This document shows positions 23,381-36,500 of a stretch of 64,000 nt of DNA, one piece after another; positions within the stretch are counted from its first letter, which is position 1, and each line of letters begins with the position of its first letter. The translations under genes and the position numbers were made by a program. The stretch spans positions 1,497,965-1,561,964 of the forward strand of contig VXAI01000015.1 of assembly GCA_013399305.1 (NCBI GenBank), in the 5' to 3' direction. The stretch is from Rostratula benghalensis. Its lineage: Eukaryota; Chordata; Aves; Charadriiformes; Rostratulidae. Under the pieces are notes generated by a model. It was given only the letters and a program-made list of their open reading frames with translations. It was not told where the DNA came from and ran no database searches.

Positions 23381-25317
23381 GCTATGGTAAGAAAAGAACC
23401 AACTGGTTTAATTAAGCCTATGCCATATGTATCTAGAAGAGTGACTATTGATCTGCATATTTTTAATTAAGAGCTTGCAATCTTTGTAAAGCCTTGGCTA
23501 CTCACTCACTGGTTTGGGTAGGGCTTCACCAGTTCCCAGTGTGCCCTACAAAGCAATTTCATTGTCAGGCCCTCGCACTGCAAGGCCTGGGGCTGGCATG
23601 CAGGCACAGGGGAGCAGAGTACAAAGCTCCAGCTGGGGCTCAGAGCATGACAATGGCATGAAGTGACACTTTAATTTTCTGTTCTTCATTTCTCCATTTG
23701 AGTAGCAAGACTGTATGGAAATCAGATCATTGAAGTTGTAGGAAGCCACTATTTTTTTACATACTGCTTTTTAAATAGATACTTTCAGAGGGGAGAACCC
23801 GTCTCTCTGACACTTAAAGCTCCTGAGAAGCCTAGGGGACAGGAGATCCACAGTATGACTTTTTACTGTTTTTAGCTTCTCTATTTTGCTCTGTTGAAAT
23901 AGAGCAGATCACCTGTTCAAATTGGAGCTTTATATGTTGACACCAGCGCTCACATTAGAAGTAGAAAGCTTTCCAGCTTTGGACTGCTGGAATAAAAGAA
24001 ATAGTTGTAATGTCCTGTTAAAAGCAAGTACTTTCAGATGTTTCTAAAGTCCTCCATCAGTCTCTTCTGTCTCTTAAACTTGCTTTCCTTGCTTCCGTGT
24101 GAAAAGCTTTCTAAAACAGGGAAATTGAACAAATAAAAACTATTCTTCTAACTTTTCCTGGCCACTTTGAATACTGTGTGAATAAGAGGAAAACCATGGC
24201 AAAGCAAGACTTCAAGCCGTAAAATGGATACCAACCTAAGCATGTTGAAGAAGGAAGCAAGGACTGAAAATACTAAAAAGTGTAACAGTTTTGGGACATT
24301 GTTTAATGATTGGCAGAAGCTGGCTTACTGTGTGCTGCTTCTGAAAAAGGTACCACACCTTCTCCCCTCCCCTGTCCTGGCCCTTTACTCCTCTTGCATG
24401 CCGGCACTAGTCTTCCTGAGGCAAAGTGATCCTGGTTTCTATCCCTGTGTGTTTCCCTGATGCAATTTGCTATGTAGCAGGTACCACTGCTCTCTCTGCA
24501 GTTACCACTGGTGTTGGCATAAATGTTTTGGGAAACTGTGCCCTGAGTCTCCCTTGTGCGTGAAATCACTGGTTGTCAATTAAATTACAGGATACAGTAA
24601 CAAGCTACTTAATTGCAATTGTCCCCAACACTTCCGTTATAAGACCTTAGTCTTTATTTCTAGCCATCTGGGTCCAGAAGTATGCTTCATGCTGAGGGGT
24701 TTTGGGTGTTACACATTCTGTGTAACCAGAATGAAGTTAAGAAAAAGTGTTTTGCCTATCAGAAACTTAAGGGAGAGTAAACCTTAGGGACTTGAAATGG
24801 GACAATAGGTGGGGTTTTGTGCTATACTTTTTTCTGTCTTTGTGAAAATTCCTAAACTTGGCCAAGTTTTTAAATCTCTACATAGAGCAGTGGGGTTTGT
24901 GTTCAGTGGGTGACTGCTATAATCTCTTCATCCCTCACTGTTGGGGAGCATGCCACAGAGGGACTGCCCTGCCCTGAGGAGGCAGCTGTACACACTGTGG
25001 AGGAGGCATGGAGCAGAGAGGTCTCTTCACCCAGGCTTTGAATCTTGCTACCATCGGAGATGAGAGCAGAAGCATTTCCTTAGGTGTTGTCTTAATGCTT
25101 CCATGGTGGGCAAGCAGGGACCAAGGCAGTGGGGAGGGCAAAGAGCCTGAAAGTAGCTGGGTAAACTGTTTTCAGACCATCTGGTAGTGATCTCAGTTTT
25201 GGTTTTTTTGAAGGGCAATGTAATACACTTGGGACTTTTTAGCTCTGAGTGTTATCATCTTCGTGTTAGGTTTGCATTGTAGCTTTCATTGGCTGGACGA
25301 CGCACAGCATTTTGGGT

Positions 25318-25396
25318 TCCCATCTGCAAAATCAGACTAAGATGGAGAGATTATAACAACTCCTAGGGTGTTACAATGATAAATGCTAATGTTAGC
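25318..25396 (+). repeat. MIR-like (CORE-SINE) remnant, 3' part
   Basis: The order CCCATCTGCAAAATCAGA, then GGAGAGATTATAACAAC, CTAGGGTGTTACAATGATAA and ATGCTAATG matches the well-known MIR order 'tttcctcatctgtaaaatggggataataatacctacc..agggttgttgtgaggataaatg'. The copy is diverged, as expected for an element that predates birds. Only the region after the CORE is recognisable. Confidence 0.5.
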
Positions 25397-26706
25397 AAAA
25401 CGTTCATGTGAAGTTAATTATAACAGAACATCCCAGAAGGAGAGCAATTCTATATTAAGTATAGAATGTGCATAGCATGCAGCAAATATGGCCTGAGGCC
25501 ACACGTTGACTTGGGTACCATGAAAAGAAGTACTTAAAAACTACCTGCTCAGCCAGCATGTTTAAAGTAGCAGCAGCCCTTTAGGGAATACAGGTAATAA
25601 AGAGACTAAATTTGGCCCTCTTGTTACATGCCAATGACTTTAAAGATTCATGGACAGTTTTATTCCAGCAGTCCAATGTTCTGAGCAATTGCTTTTATGC
25701 CAGGGTTGTCACTTTATATACATATTAAAAAAAAATTAAGATGACGAATAATGTTCAGTGTTAAGTTGCAAAAACAAGAGCTGGGCTTGAGGCTGTTTGA
25801 GGAGGTGAGAAATCTATTGTATCTATTAAGCGGGAAAACATAAACATTATTAAGCAATTTCAGTTGTCTTAGATAAAACCGTGCTGTTTTGATGCATATT
25901 TTCTCTTTATTGTTGAAATCATCACAGCTGATCTCAGAGTGAGTAAAAGATGTTACTGCATGCAGAATATGAGGAAAAATGCTTGCTTCCCCAGGAATTA
26001 AAGTCTATTAATATTAGCACACAGCCTATTTTTGCAAGTAGAATTAGGGTTTCAGTTTGTTGTGGTTGCGTTTCTGTAAGACTAACTTGGATGGTTCCAC
26101 CTCTCACTTCTAAAAAGGGGATCCTATGATGTATTAAGCAGTAAACAGTATCATAAATTCAAGTGTTATATTTTAAGAACAAAACCTTAGGCCTCTCAGC
26201 ATGCTCCATGAATGTTTAATGTTTGTCTCTTTTGCAATCAGTTATGACTTTATAAGCTGTGGTTTTATAGATTTGAGTTTAAAAGTTGATTTTTTTTTAA
26301 TATAACTTCAAATAGATTGGGTGAAAGTAATTGTTATTCTTTGAAATAGTTACAAGCATAGCAATTGCTTGAGACAAATAGCTGGGATTTCAAATTCTTG
26401 CATGCAAAGCTATTCAACAACTAGATAAATCAGTCCCTGGTGGAAGGGGGGAAGGAGTAATCATCATTCTTTTGTGATATAATAAAATAATGAGGATATT
26501 GTGTCCTAAAAGTCCTACTGCACAGATTTTAAGCTAGTTTTTTTTTTCTAGTACTTTAACCAAGGATTAGCCAAACAAACAAGCCAATAAAAGAACAACA
26601 GTCAAACTGTATATATCTCGGGCTTTGAGGTAAGGATAAATAATTTCTTGCCTAAATGTAATTCCTCACGCTTTATAAAGATCTTCAGGAAGATTTTTAG
26701 AATTTT

Positions 26707-26722
26707 AAAAAAAAAAAAAAAA
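26707..26722. repeat. Poly-A run (16)
   Basis: An uninterrupted 16-A run. No retroposed gene body is recognisable to its left. Confidence 0.9.
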
Positions 26723-27456
26723 GGTAGTATATGTGAAAAGACTAAGTGGGTTAAAAATTTAGTAAAGTTTTGGCTTTGAAATTATAATTTTTAAAAATGA
26801 CGAAGAAAAGTACTTTCTTCCTGCAGGAATCTAATGGGGTTGGTGGCAGCAAGAGTCAGTTGGAGGATGTGCTACTGGGAATATAGTTACTCTTCCAGTC
26901 TGGAATAGTATAATCAAAATTTCTTCATTGCAAGAAAGAGCTTGGGAAGACAAGAAATGAAATTTTTTTATATTAAGACTTCTGTATATCCTAACATTTG
27001 TTGGTTTGCATTATGAGAGCTGTGGGTTTCTGTCTGTATTGATGGCTGTCGCCTCTATGTCTCCCAGTTGCATGAGAAACAAACCATGTGTTTAAAGCTT
27101 GGTAATTCCCCAAAGGGCAGAAAAATGTTTGGACCATTTATTTTGAAAGATCATTATTGCTCTAAGCCAGCTCCTCAAAGTTGACACTTATAGTTGACAC
27201 TATTGCATTGGTTTGAGTGTAAACATATGGTAAACGTTATGATATTGAAAAGGAACATTTAGACTAAGAAAGTCTTCTGTGAAACAGTCAAAAGTTGTAA
27301 GTGGTGCTTGCTCTTGTAGGACCCCTGTATTTTTTCCTCTGTATAAATATGGGTAAAGGGTTTGAGTTTTGGTTATTTGAACTCCAGCTAGATGAACAGT
27401 TAGAGAAGGATATTTCTAACATAGCTCTAACAACTTTAAAGGTTTCAAAATTTGCC

Positions 27457-27472
27457 TTTTTTTTTTTTTTTT
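27457..27472. repeat. Poly-T run (16)
   Basis: An uninterrupted 16-T run in AT-rich sequence. It encodes the lysine run in a chance minus-strand frame. Confidence 0.9.
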
Positions 27473-30400
27473 CTTGAAAAAGAAAAGTTTCAGAATGAAG
27501 CATAGTGCTCTGCAAGATGCCAAGCCATGTTTTTGATAGTTGAGGGATTTTTGTTAGACTCCTGCATGTCTGGAGCTGGGTCTTAATATAAATTTCATAC
27601 GAACTTAAAACCTGCTTTTGCTTCAGCAAAAAAAAAAAACCCAAGCAGATTTGGTCAATGTCATGATCATCTCCAATACCAAACTGATCTAAACAAAGCA
27701 TTGCCTTGACTTCAGGTTTATAATGGTTTCTTATGTTTATTGCTTGCTCTTCTCCCTTAAATGTAATTTATTTGTTGAAATGGAAAAGCCCAGTAAGTCT
27801 GAAACATCTCATCAAAGAAAAGTTACTCTAATCGTTTTTGATGGGGAAGAGGAGGAAAAGGAAGAATAAGTCTGCATATTCTACACTTGAAAAAGGATTT
27901 TTTGAGAAACTTTTTACATTCTCAAGTAAATGCAAGCATGCATATAGATCTTACTGTCTGCTTCCTCATCTTTCCATGTTGTGTATTCTACATGTAGAGT
28001 TGTTTTAAAGTTCAGCTCCGCTTTGCACTCGCTGCCCCCTTTTATGCTTTTTTTTAAATTAAGTAATAATTCACAACAGGATATGATGATGTTGTCCAAT
28101 CTGGCCACACCTAATCTGTGCTGGGACACACTGACTTCATTCATTTGTAGGTGTGGTGATTATTAGACAGTTTGTTACCACACCCTCAAGTGTTTTATTG
28201 CAATCATAAAGTGGTTCTGCTAAAGGAAACATCACTTTTCTAGCGGAAAAAATGGTAACTGTCTAATTCTAAAGGAACTAGTTCCAGGAATGTGTAGTGT
28301 AAAAATTTCATGGCCTGGAATAGTCATTGAGCTTGTACCAAATATACAGAGAATTGAATGGATTTTTCCATTGAGTAACAGCATACCTTGATATTTTAAA
28401 ATAATTATCTTTGTATGGTTCATTTAATCAAATCTTGTGCAGAATGGCTGAAGGGAGGGCTCAAATTTCTCTTCTTCCTTTGGCATACAGAAAACCTCAT
28501 TTTATTGTGTGAGCTTTTTTGTGGGCAATCCAGAAGGGAGACTGATGAGCTTTGGAAGTAGAAATAGTTTACTTTTTGGCTGGGAGATTGTTCATGGCAC
28601 AGAGCAATATTAGAGGGTAAGAATAAATAGAGTTCATGTGTATGTCTGCTGAATATCGATGTTAATTGGGTCTTGAACATCAGTTCCATTTACAAAACTT
28701 TTTTGCCTGCTCTTGAAAGAAACCTCTAGCTTAACAGCTTTGTTCATAATTTCTGATTGTTTCTTGCAGAGCACCAGAAATTCAACTAGTGAATGACCAG
28801 ACTGACATATTTTTAAATTCAGGCTTGGTGGAGGGATCTGGACTTAGCTTCACTTCCAACTAATTAAGTTAGGAGGAAAGAACTTTTTAGAATAGGGATG
28901 AACCATATTATGATGTGCTAGTTCCTTATTGGGAATGCAGCTGCGCTACTGAAATTATTTCCCTTGGTTATAACTAGGGAAATTGGTTAATACTAACCAG
29001 CTGGAGTTGTGTGTTTCCCCTGTAAGTGGGAAAGGACATAAAATACACTTTAAAGCTGGCTTGTGAATGTGATTAAAACAAGATCAGATACAGAATTGGG
29101 GACAGAGGCACAACTAATAACTTGACAGTCCTGTGTTTGTAGACAAAGAGGAACGAGAAGGGAATGATACTGTGTCACAAAGCTGAGGTGAGATGCTGGT
29201 CTTCCTGTGAAATTTTCTGTATCATTGTAATTATTTTTCCATAATTGTAATATTTTTCATTACATAAATTTGTAATTTATTTTTCAGAAGGAGCTGACAG
29301 CTTTGATGATGGGAAGATCTTTCATTGCAGTTATTGGTGGTGTTAAAAGGCTGCTCCTATTGACACTCTGCTGAATATCCTTTCCCGAGTCCTTACACCT
29401 TGAGTGTCCTTTCCTGAAAAAAATTATACAGGAGGCAGAGCATGCTGGCATGGACTGTCTTGCAACTTGTTACAGAACGGTCCCATTTCTTCATTTTCTG
29501 CTTATGAAATGTAAAACCCGAGTATGTTTGCCATGTGCATCTGGTGTATGTAAAAGGCTGTTCTTGTACGAATGGAGGAACACTAAGAAATCATGGTTGA
29601 AAACATAGAGGGCAGCAAGAGTGGAACTGCTTTGAGACTAAGTAGCAGCATTTATATGGTGTTGATTTCCCTTTCTTTAAAGTTATATATATACATCTCC
29701 ACCCCACTGTAAAGTCACCGTTTTCCTTGCAGTCAATTGTTCTCAGCTTCCAAGCTGTTTCATGTGTCCCTATCCATGGGAAATCCCTTTTTTCTATGAA
29801 GAGAACATAAAAGAAGCCAAGATCTCTTCCCCTTTCTTCTAGCCATAGGCTGATGTCCAGCTTTCCTGCTACACTTTGTCCATCAAAAGAGGGAAGGCTC
29901 TTTCTCTCTGTTTGAGTCTGCCAGGCAGAATCTGCAGGGGAGGGCAGCAGAGGATCCCAACCAGCATTCCCCCTGGCCGGTTTTCTTTTCAGGAATCTTG
30001 AGTGACTGCAGGAATTAAGCAAAAGATGCTTGTGTACATCTGGAAGATAAGATCTTTTGGGTGCTGTGTAGTATTTTGGATGACTGCCACTTTTTTCATG
30101 CCACAGGTCCTGCAGTGCCTAAGCTTCAGGCAGTTTGATTATAAAATTAATTCTTGGCAAAGATGGCTCTCTTCACATTAAGTGTTTGTGCTACCTAGCT
30201 GTAAATCAGTTAGGCACCTAACATTTCCTGAACTACTGGCATTTAGGATAATTTATAACTTTCAGTTCTCATTTTTCTTTTCTTTTTTTAAATCACTTTG
30301 TGCATCTCATTTCTCCATCAGTGTAAAAATATTGTCTGGAAAGCAATAAAAAAATGAGGAGCCTCACTGTGCTTGTATACAGTAAGGCAGGAAATGGACC

Positions 30401-31112
30401 TCCTCAATGTGTGCGCAGGTGTGACCATAAAAATGCTAGAATGCTATTCTTCATCTGAAATGAGTTATTCTAGTGAAAACCCTGAAGTACTGGAATATTG
30501 TAGAACTGAGAAAAAGCTAAACTTGGCAGCGTTATGCTTTACAGACCCTACAGTCCCCTGCCCCTTCTTGTAACTTGTGTCTGCTCTGTAGGTTAACTGA
30601 TGCAACTTTTTTCCCCCCTCAAGTTACTGAAAACGTTATGGACCAAAGAGTGCATCTTTTCTGCCTGCTTATGAGTTTTCCTTTTTAGGAGGCAATTGGA
30701 CAATTTTATACAAGTGTGTGACTAACATTGGACCCTTTTTGGTAACTCTTTTGTCTAGAGAAGTAACAACAGAATTCCTTAGTCACACACACAAAAAAGG
30801 AATGTCATGCTGCTTTCTTTACTTCTTTCCAATGTATCCCTAATAAAGGGCTTGATCAAAGGCCAGGGAATGATCTGTCTTATTTTGCATTGCTTTTCAA
30901 CAGTTCAACAGGAAAGGGTTTGATTGGGTTTTAGTGAAATGATTTCCCTCAAAAGTTGGCAAAAGTAGGCTGGCAGAATCTCCTATTGGGGCTTAAGGAT
31001 CCTTTTGAAGATACTTTTCTTCTGTTGGACATGCTTGTATAGATGATGAACAGAGTTTCTGGTCTGTTTCACCTTGCACCTGTCTGTGGGAGAGCTTTGG
31101 ACTGGTTTTAAC

Positions 31113-31133
31113 ACCTGCACAAATTGTGCAGGT
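31113..31133. repeat. Perfect inverted repeat, 10-bp arms, 1-nt centre
   Basis: ACCTGCACAA and TTGTGCAGGT are exact reverse complements around a single A. The right arm contains CAGGT, a potential splice donor, and the left arm mirrors it. A CAGGTG/CACCTG E-box-like core is present on each arm with a near match only (ACCTGCA), so a protein site is speculative. Confidence 0.8.
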
Positions 31134-31319
31134 AAGAGGCTAAGTCTGAGTATTTTGTCCGCGGGAACAAGAGCTCTATAAGCAAGAGCTTCTGTTTCTC
31201 TTGCAGATGTCTAGAAATTAGCATTTAGAGCTGGCAGAGCTACCAAAAGGATAGTCCTGACCTTTTCCTCTTCCTGAAGAACCCAGCTCCCCTGTTGTGA
31301 GGCAAAAAGGCTGATCTGG

Positions 31320-31390
31320 ACTGGTAAGACACTGGAATAGGTTGCCCAAAGAAGTTGTGGAAGCGTTCAAGGCCAGGCTGGATCGAGTGT
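31320..31390 (+). mobile_element. CR1 LINE 3'-end fragment
   Basis: The phrases ACTGGAATAGGTTGCCCAAA, GAAGTTGTGGA and GTTCAAGGCCAGGCTGGATC are the classic conserved 3' segment of avian CR1 non-LTR retrotransposons. Compared with the usual element about 15 bases are missing between GTGGA and AGCGTTCAAGG (the 'tgccccatccctgg' part). Sequence after about 31390 no longer matches, and the terminal ATTCTATGA-type octamer repeats are absent, so the copy is a truncated, decayed fossil in + orientation. It supports a bird source. Confidence 0.85.
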
Positions 31391-33526
31391 ATTTTATCCA
31401 GTCTTTGGTGCTTCACTTTGTGTTAGGAACGTAACAGTTTCTTCCTCTGGCATGCACGATTTATGGCAATGCCCTGTTATTTAAATATAGGAGCACAAAG
31501 ACTGCGGGAAGAGGCCCTGCTTTAGTGGGACTGTAAATTGAGTGAATAGGTGCATTATGGGGAGGCTGTTTTTTTAACATCTCTAACAGACCATAGTTGT
31601 AATGCTTTATAAACAAATAAAAAGAAAACTACTATATATAAGTGGAGCCTTTTCTCCAAGTTATTACTTGGAAAATATTTTATTGGGATAATCCAAATAC
31701 GTTACCAATTAAAAAGGATTTTTACCATTTCAGGTGTTCAGGAATTTTATTTGTATTAATAAGTTCGTATTTATTGGTTTAATTTAAAGACGGTGCAAAA
31801 AATAACCTTAAATAAAAGATACACAAAGTTTTTTGTGTGTTCTCAAGCTACAGTTGGGGGACATCAGTGAATCAGCCAACAACATGCTTTGGTTGTTGCT
31901 TTTTCAGTAGAAATTCTGAAGATATTTAGAAACTATCTGTCCTTACAAAGAAAAGTACATCTTTTGAAAGCTCTTGTTGAGCTTTGGTTTTGATCAACAA
32001 ATGGTGAGCTTGCTTTTGACCCAATTAAAGATCTGATCCAAAGCCTAATGAATTTAATTTGAATTTAATTGGAGTGATTCCAGTCATTTTAAAAGACTTC
32101 TAGATCTGGCCCATATTTTTAGCAAATAGATGATGAAGGGTGGTAGTTAAGTATCTGTCCTTTCTAGCAAGACCACATCTGGATTCTGTTGCAGCCTGAG
32201 TCTCCTTTATTTTAGACTTCAGTCCCGTTCTCTCTTTGAACAACCATCATCAAGCAAGCATGACGAAGTATCAGTGTGCAAAACATAAGATATGCCAAAC
32301 TTTGCATGTTTTGGATTTCTTTGTGTGTTTTTCCTACATTTGTTTTTGCCAACATCTGCCTCCTGTGTCTCTCTCATATCTGCTGTTTTTCTGAGATACT
32401 GAGGAGTGTTTCTAACAAAGAAAACCACAGATGTAGCTACAAAAACTGGCAATTTACTCCCTTGCTTGGAAAAAAAAGCTATAAAACAGTGTGCCCAGTT
32501 AGGACGTTAAAGGAATTATTTATCCTTTTTCTTTGTATCAGATTGTTTTGCAAGTGTGTTGTGAACGGGAGTATGTTTTTAGGAAACATGTTTTACAAAG
32601 CTATTTTTTTATCTGCGTAGGCCTGATTAACAGACCAATTTTCATACTCCTGAGAGTTTCGTTGTAATCAAGGAGGTTTGAGTCTGAATTAGTGCACGTC
32701 TTTGAAGTGCATCTGAAAATTAGAATTTCATAAGTTGTATCAGAGGTGGTGCTGGAACACGAGTGTATGTTGTCACACTTGTCTTAACTTTTGATATAAA
32801 CAGTCTTGAGTGTAAAATTAGCTTATAGATGTGTTGGATTGAGGAGTCAAGAGCTGCTGAACCCTCACTCTTCTGACAGGCACTGAATGCAGAGGGCTTG
32901 TGAACACTGTTTATATAATGCTCTTAGAAGGGGAAACTGTTGCATAAACCTGACTGCTTTACATCACTGAAGGTTATTGCTTTTGAGCTGCTCCTTGTTC
33001 TTGGTAACTTGCACGAGAGTCTATTAGGTAGGTTTAAGATGAATGTGGCTTTGTGGTACGCTTGCTGTTCAGCTGCTGTGGTGTTCAGAGAAGGCAAGTG
33101 GGAAGTGAGGGGAAGGAATGCAGAAAATATCAGAAAATACTGCAGGGAAAAATTACTGCAAATTCATAACTGTCAAAACCTTTAAATAGCTTGCTGTGCC
33201 AATAAAACATCAGTTGAAATACATTGCTGCAGAGCTCAGTTCCAGGCAGCCTCAGAAAGGAGGAGTGATCCTGTCTCTCATTGTGGCACTTGTCACTTAA
33301 AAAAGATTGCTAGACCCATTGGTTGAGGTTTAAATGGGCTTATGAGTAGGACTCAGTTTCTTGTGTTTACATTGCTGGAATCAGAACACTTAAGAAAATA
33401 TAATTTTGGGTGTCTTTCAGTTCTGTGGGGCTTGTAAGGCACTTCTGTTAGGATTTAAAGTGGCTGGGTAGGGAAGCAGGAAAATCAACTTCTCTCAGTA
33501 GTGTTTTCAATGGTTTACACAGCACT

Positions 33527-33577
33527 AACATACATATGTGCACACACACCTCACAAACATACATATGTATATATACA
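33527..33577. repeat. CA/TA simple-sequence patch with a repeated ACATACATATGT
   Basis: The self-complementary-cored ACATACATATGT occurs twice, about 30 bp apart, separated by a short CACACACA stretch and followed by ATATATAC. It is an impure microsatellite and a likely polymorphic site. Confidence 0.75.
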
Positions 33578-36500
33578 GACACCCAGGAAGCCCATAACAG
33601 AAGTAGGACAATTACACTTTGTTCAGAAGTCAACAGCATAATTTTTTCTTCATCTCATGTGCAGTTATAAACCCATGGCATGCAGGGACCTGCATTTCTC
33701 TCCACCTACTTTCTGTTTGCCTGTTACTGCAGTTGACCCAGCACCGGGGTATTGTTCCCTCCTGCTGCTGCACCAAAATGTTCTTTTAAATAATTTGCAT
33801 CTCAGGGATGTGTGAGTGAAAGCCTTGTCCAATCAAGAGATAGTGTTTTGAACTTTTCAGGTGTTTGACTAGATGTCTCAGTTTGAGGCCTAAACCATGA
33901 CACTAGAGTATTGAAAGTACTCCAGAATTTTGTTTTATTTGGAAAAGGAAACTGGTTTTTTTTTTCTCTTAGTAATAAAATCTCTTGGGTGAATTTTGAT
34001 GGCTGAGGTCTGCTTTCTGAATTTAAGCATCAAGAATGTGTACCTGAGATTTTTGCCAAGGCAACAGGAACTACTGTGATTGGTCAATCCTATGGAAAAT
34101 CTTGAAGTGAGGCCATGCCAGAGGGTTAAAGTGCGTTCAGGGGCTCCTGCTTGGTCCTGTACCATTTCACTTGAGTCCCCAGGAGTACGAGAAGAATGTG
34201 AGAATAATGTGCAGGGTAGGAAACTCAGCTCAGAAATCTCTAATAGGGTCATTATGTTATTGGACGTAGCCAGTAGTTGGTTCAAATATTTCTATTTTGG
34301 ATTATACTGTAAATTACTCATTAACTGCTTTAATTGGATCATAGAGTGAGAAGGATATAGGGAGGGAGGAAGAAGAGTTAACAATACACAACTTGGCAAG
34401 TGCTGTGAACTTGCTGCCTGGCTGAGGAAAGGATCAAGGGATGTATGTGCACAAATCTGCCTGCCAGTGGCTGGGAGCTGGTTAAACTGCTAATCCAGGA
34501 ACTGCGTGCTGCTGGCTCTGAAGCTGCAGGCTTTACTTGGCAACAGCATTTTGAAGCATTTGGAAAAGAATGGGACTCGTTCATCTTGTGTCCTTGAGGA
34601 GTGACACATGCTGTTTATCATGGCTGTGCTCTACAAAGACTGAGAAATTGCTTCTGAAGAAGGAGAAAGAAATTTTAGCAGACATGAACATGTAGTGGAA
34701 GTGTAGGAACTCTATGTACATAAAAGAGTAGAGGAAAGTGTGTACCTGGAACACATCTTAGGCGTATTCTTTGTCAAGGAACTCCTAATACTCTCTAATC
34801 ATCAGTATGTACAATGGCCTCATGATTTAATTGTGCAGTTACTTGGGGAAAAGGCAAGACTTTGGCCAAACGTTCAGAAGTGTAGGAAGAGGTAATGGTC
34901 TGGGCTGTTCTGTTAGGGGGAAGTCCTCGCCTGCAGCAATGAAGAATTTGCCCAGTTCTATTCTGAAATGGGAGGGCTGGTTTTGGGCTGCTAGTGGATG
35001 TGGAGGGAGTTATTTCATAGTGAGGGGGGGGGGCTGGGAAGAAAATAGCTTAAAGTCCTAGGCTGTTCTTGGCCTATCCATGAGAAAGTGATATGCAAGC
35101 TTCCGCAAGAATTGAAATTACCTATAAATAATGGGATAGGGTGGCTTAAATCAGAACATGTTATTTCTGTGCTGACAATGTGCAGCATCTGCTTCTGCTT
35201 TAAGCAGGGACTCAAGAGACTTGGCAAAAAACCCCAAGCCTTTGGCATCACATGCATGGGGAGCTAATAAAAGGCTATAAATCAAACAAATATAAGGGCC
35301 TCTTCCATGTTGACATTTGCCTTTGAGAAAGTAGTTAGGGATGGGGATGAAGTTTTAAAGAAAACTCATGCATTGGGAGACTTTGAGTCAAAATAGCAAA
35401 GAATGTATCAGTACTTTCTTGTGGAGTATAAAACATCTAGTCTTTGGAGAGATTGAGCTGGAGGTCAGAAGTTTTGCCCCAGACTGCTGCCTGCTTGAAA
35501 AATGGCTTAGCCTATGGTATGTCTTCCATTTCTGATGAATCTTTGAAGTGTAATGTGTTGCTGGATGAAACACATGGTATTTATGTTTTGACAGCAAAAC
35601 AAATACCATGTATTCCTATGCTTGGACACTAGTCTTTTGAAGAGAAAAACAAAACCCAAAGTCAGCCATGATAAAATCTTGGCAGCAAAGTAGACCCAGA
35701 TGAACTGCATTTTGTATGCAGTACAAAAAAGCTTCAGTTTCTTCTTCCCCTTCTCTGTCTAACTAGCCGTAACGCTTTCCAGTGAATAGTTTGCTGTTGC
35801 TTTCAGGCTATTTCACAGGCTGTAGTTAGCTTCGTGCTTACATTCAATATTCTATTGGTGATAAAATTCCCCTGATGGTTGTTAGGAGAGTCCATGCATG
35901 CAAGACACTACAGGACAAGCAAGCAATGGAATTTTTGGAAGAATCACTCTTGGCTGTGATTCAAATTGTTTGCAATGAGTCGTAAAACACTTCAAGACAC
36001 TGTATATGCTTGTACAATGCTTTTCTGTAAAGGGTCTTGCTTCTTGAGTGGTAATTTTAGGTGAGATTGCAATGAGAATGGTTATACTAGGCAAAGTTAT
36101 AGCTAGAGAAAAAATCTTCTGCAAGCTTGATTTATCCTTTCTGCTTTTCTTAAAGTGATATCTGAAGCAGTACTGAGCACCTTTGATCTTCTCAGGACCT
36201 ATTGGGAGAAAAGGCATATAAAGTAGGAAATGGCCCAAATTCTCCATGTATTTTTTCCTGTATATCTCTGAAGTCTTGATTTGTAGGGGTGGGAGATGTT
36301 CTGGAGCTCTAGTTCTGCATTCAGCTTTTTAGATTGCCCTGGAAGGCTGATGACATACTGGGAAAAAAACTGCATTCAAAAAAGGCCTCTGCAGTACTTG
36401 TGCTTCTTGTAAACTCTGGCTTCAGTTCGCTTAATTCTTTGGCATGCATTAGACCTATTAATTTTAGTGGGATTTAAGCAGGTTCTTCATTGTAACAGGG

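Larger units (their letters stand above)
17446..25310. other. Intronic sequence without recognised genes
   Basis: AT-leaning sequence with only chance open frames. Contents I can name are a 13-bp tandem repeat (20081-20112), a 22-T run (22796-22817) and a perfect 12-bp-arm hairpin (23354-23380). The sequence directly beside the LTR is not recognisably retroviral. Confidence 0.55.
25400..31315. other. Intronic sequence without recognised genes
   Basis: AT-rich sequence with homopolymers (A at 26707-26722, T at 27457-27472) and chance open frames on the minus strand (27288-27701 and 29591-30022). Those frames lack any domain, and the first contains the lysine run encoded by the poly-T tract. 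A candidate mini-intron and hairpin lie near 31113-31206 and are described separately. Confidence 0.55.

Noticed and set aside
27288..27701. 137-codon minus-strand frame
   Set aside because: Contains lysine runs from poly-T, has no recognisable domain and sits in AT-rich sequence. Chance.
29591..30022. 143-codon minus-strand frame
   Set aside because: No domain and no splice-site or poly-A support; the composition is mixed. Chance frame.
33527..33577. Z-DNA-forming or functional CA repeat
   Set aside because: The alternating stretch is too short and impure to argue for anything beyond a microsatellite.
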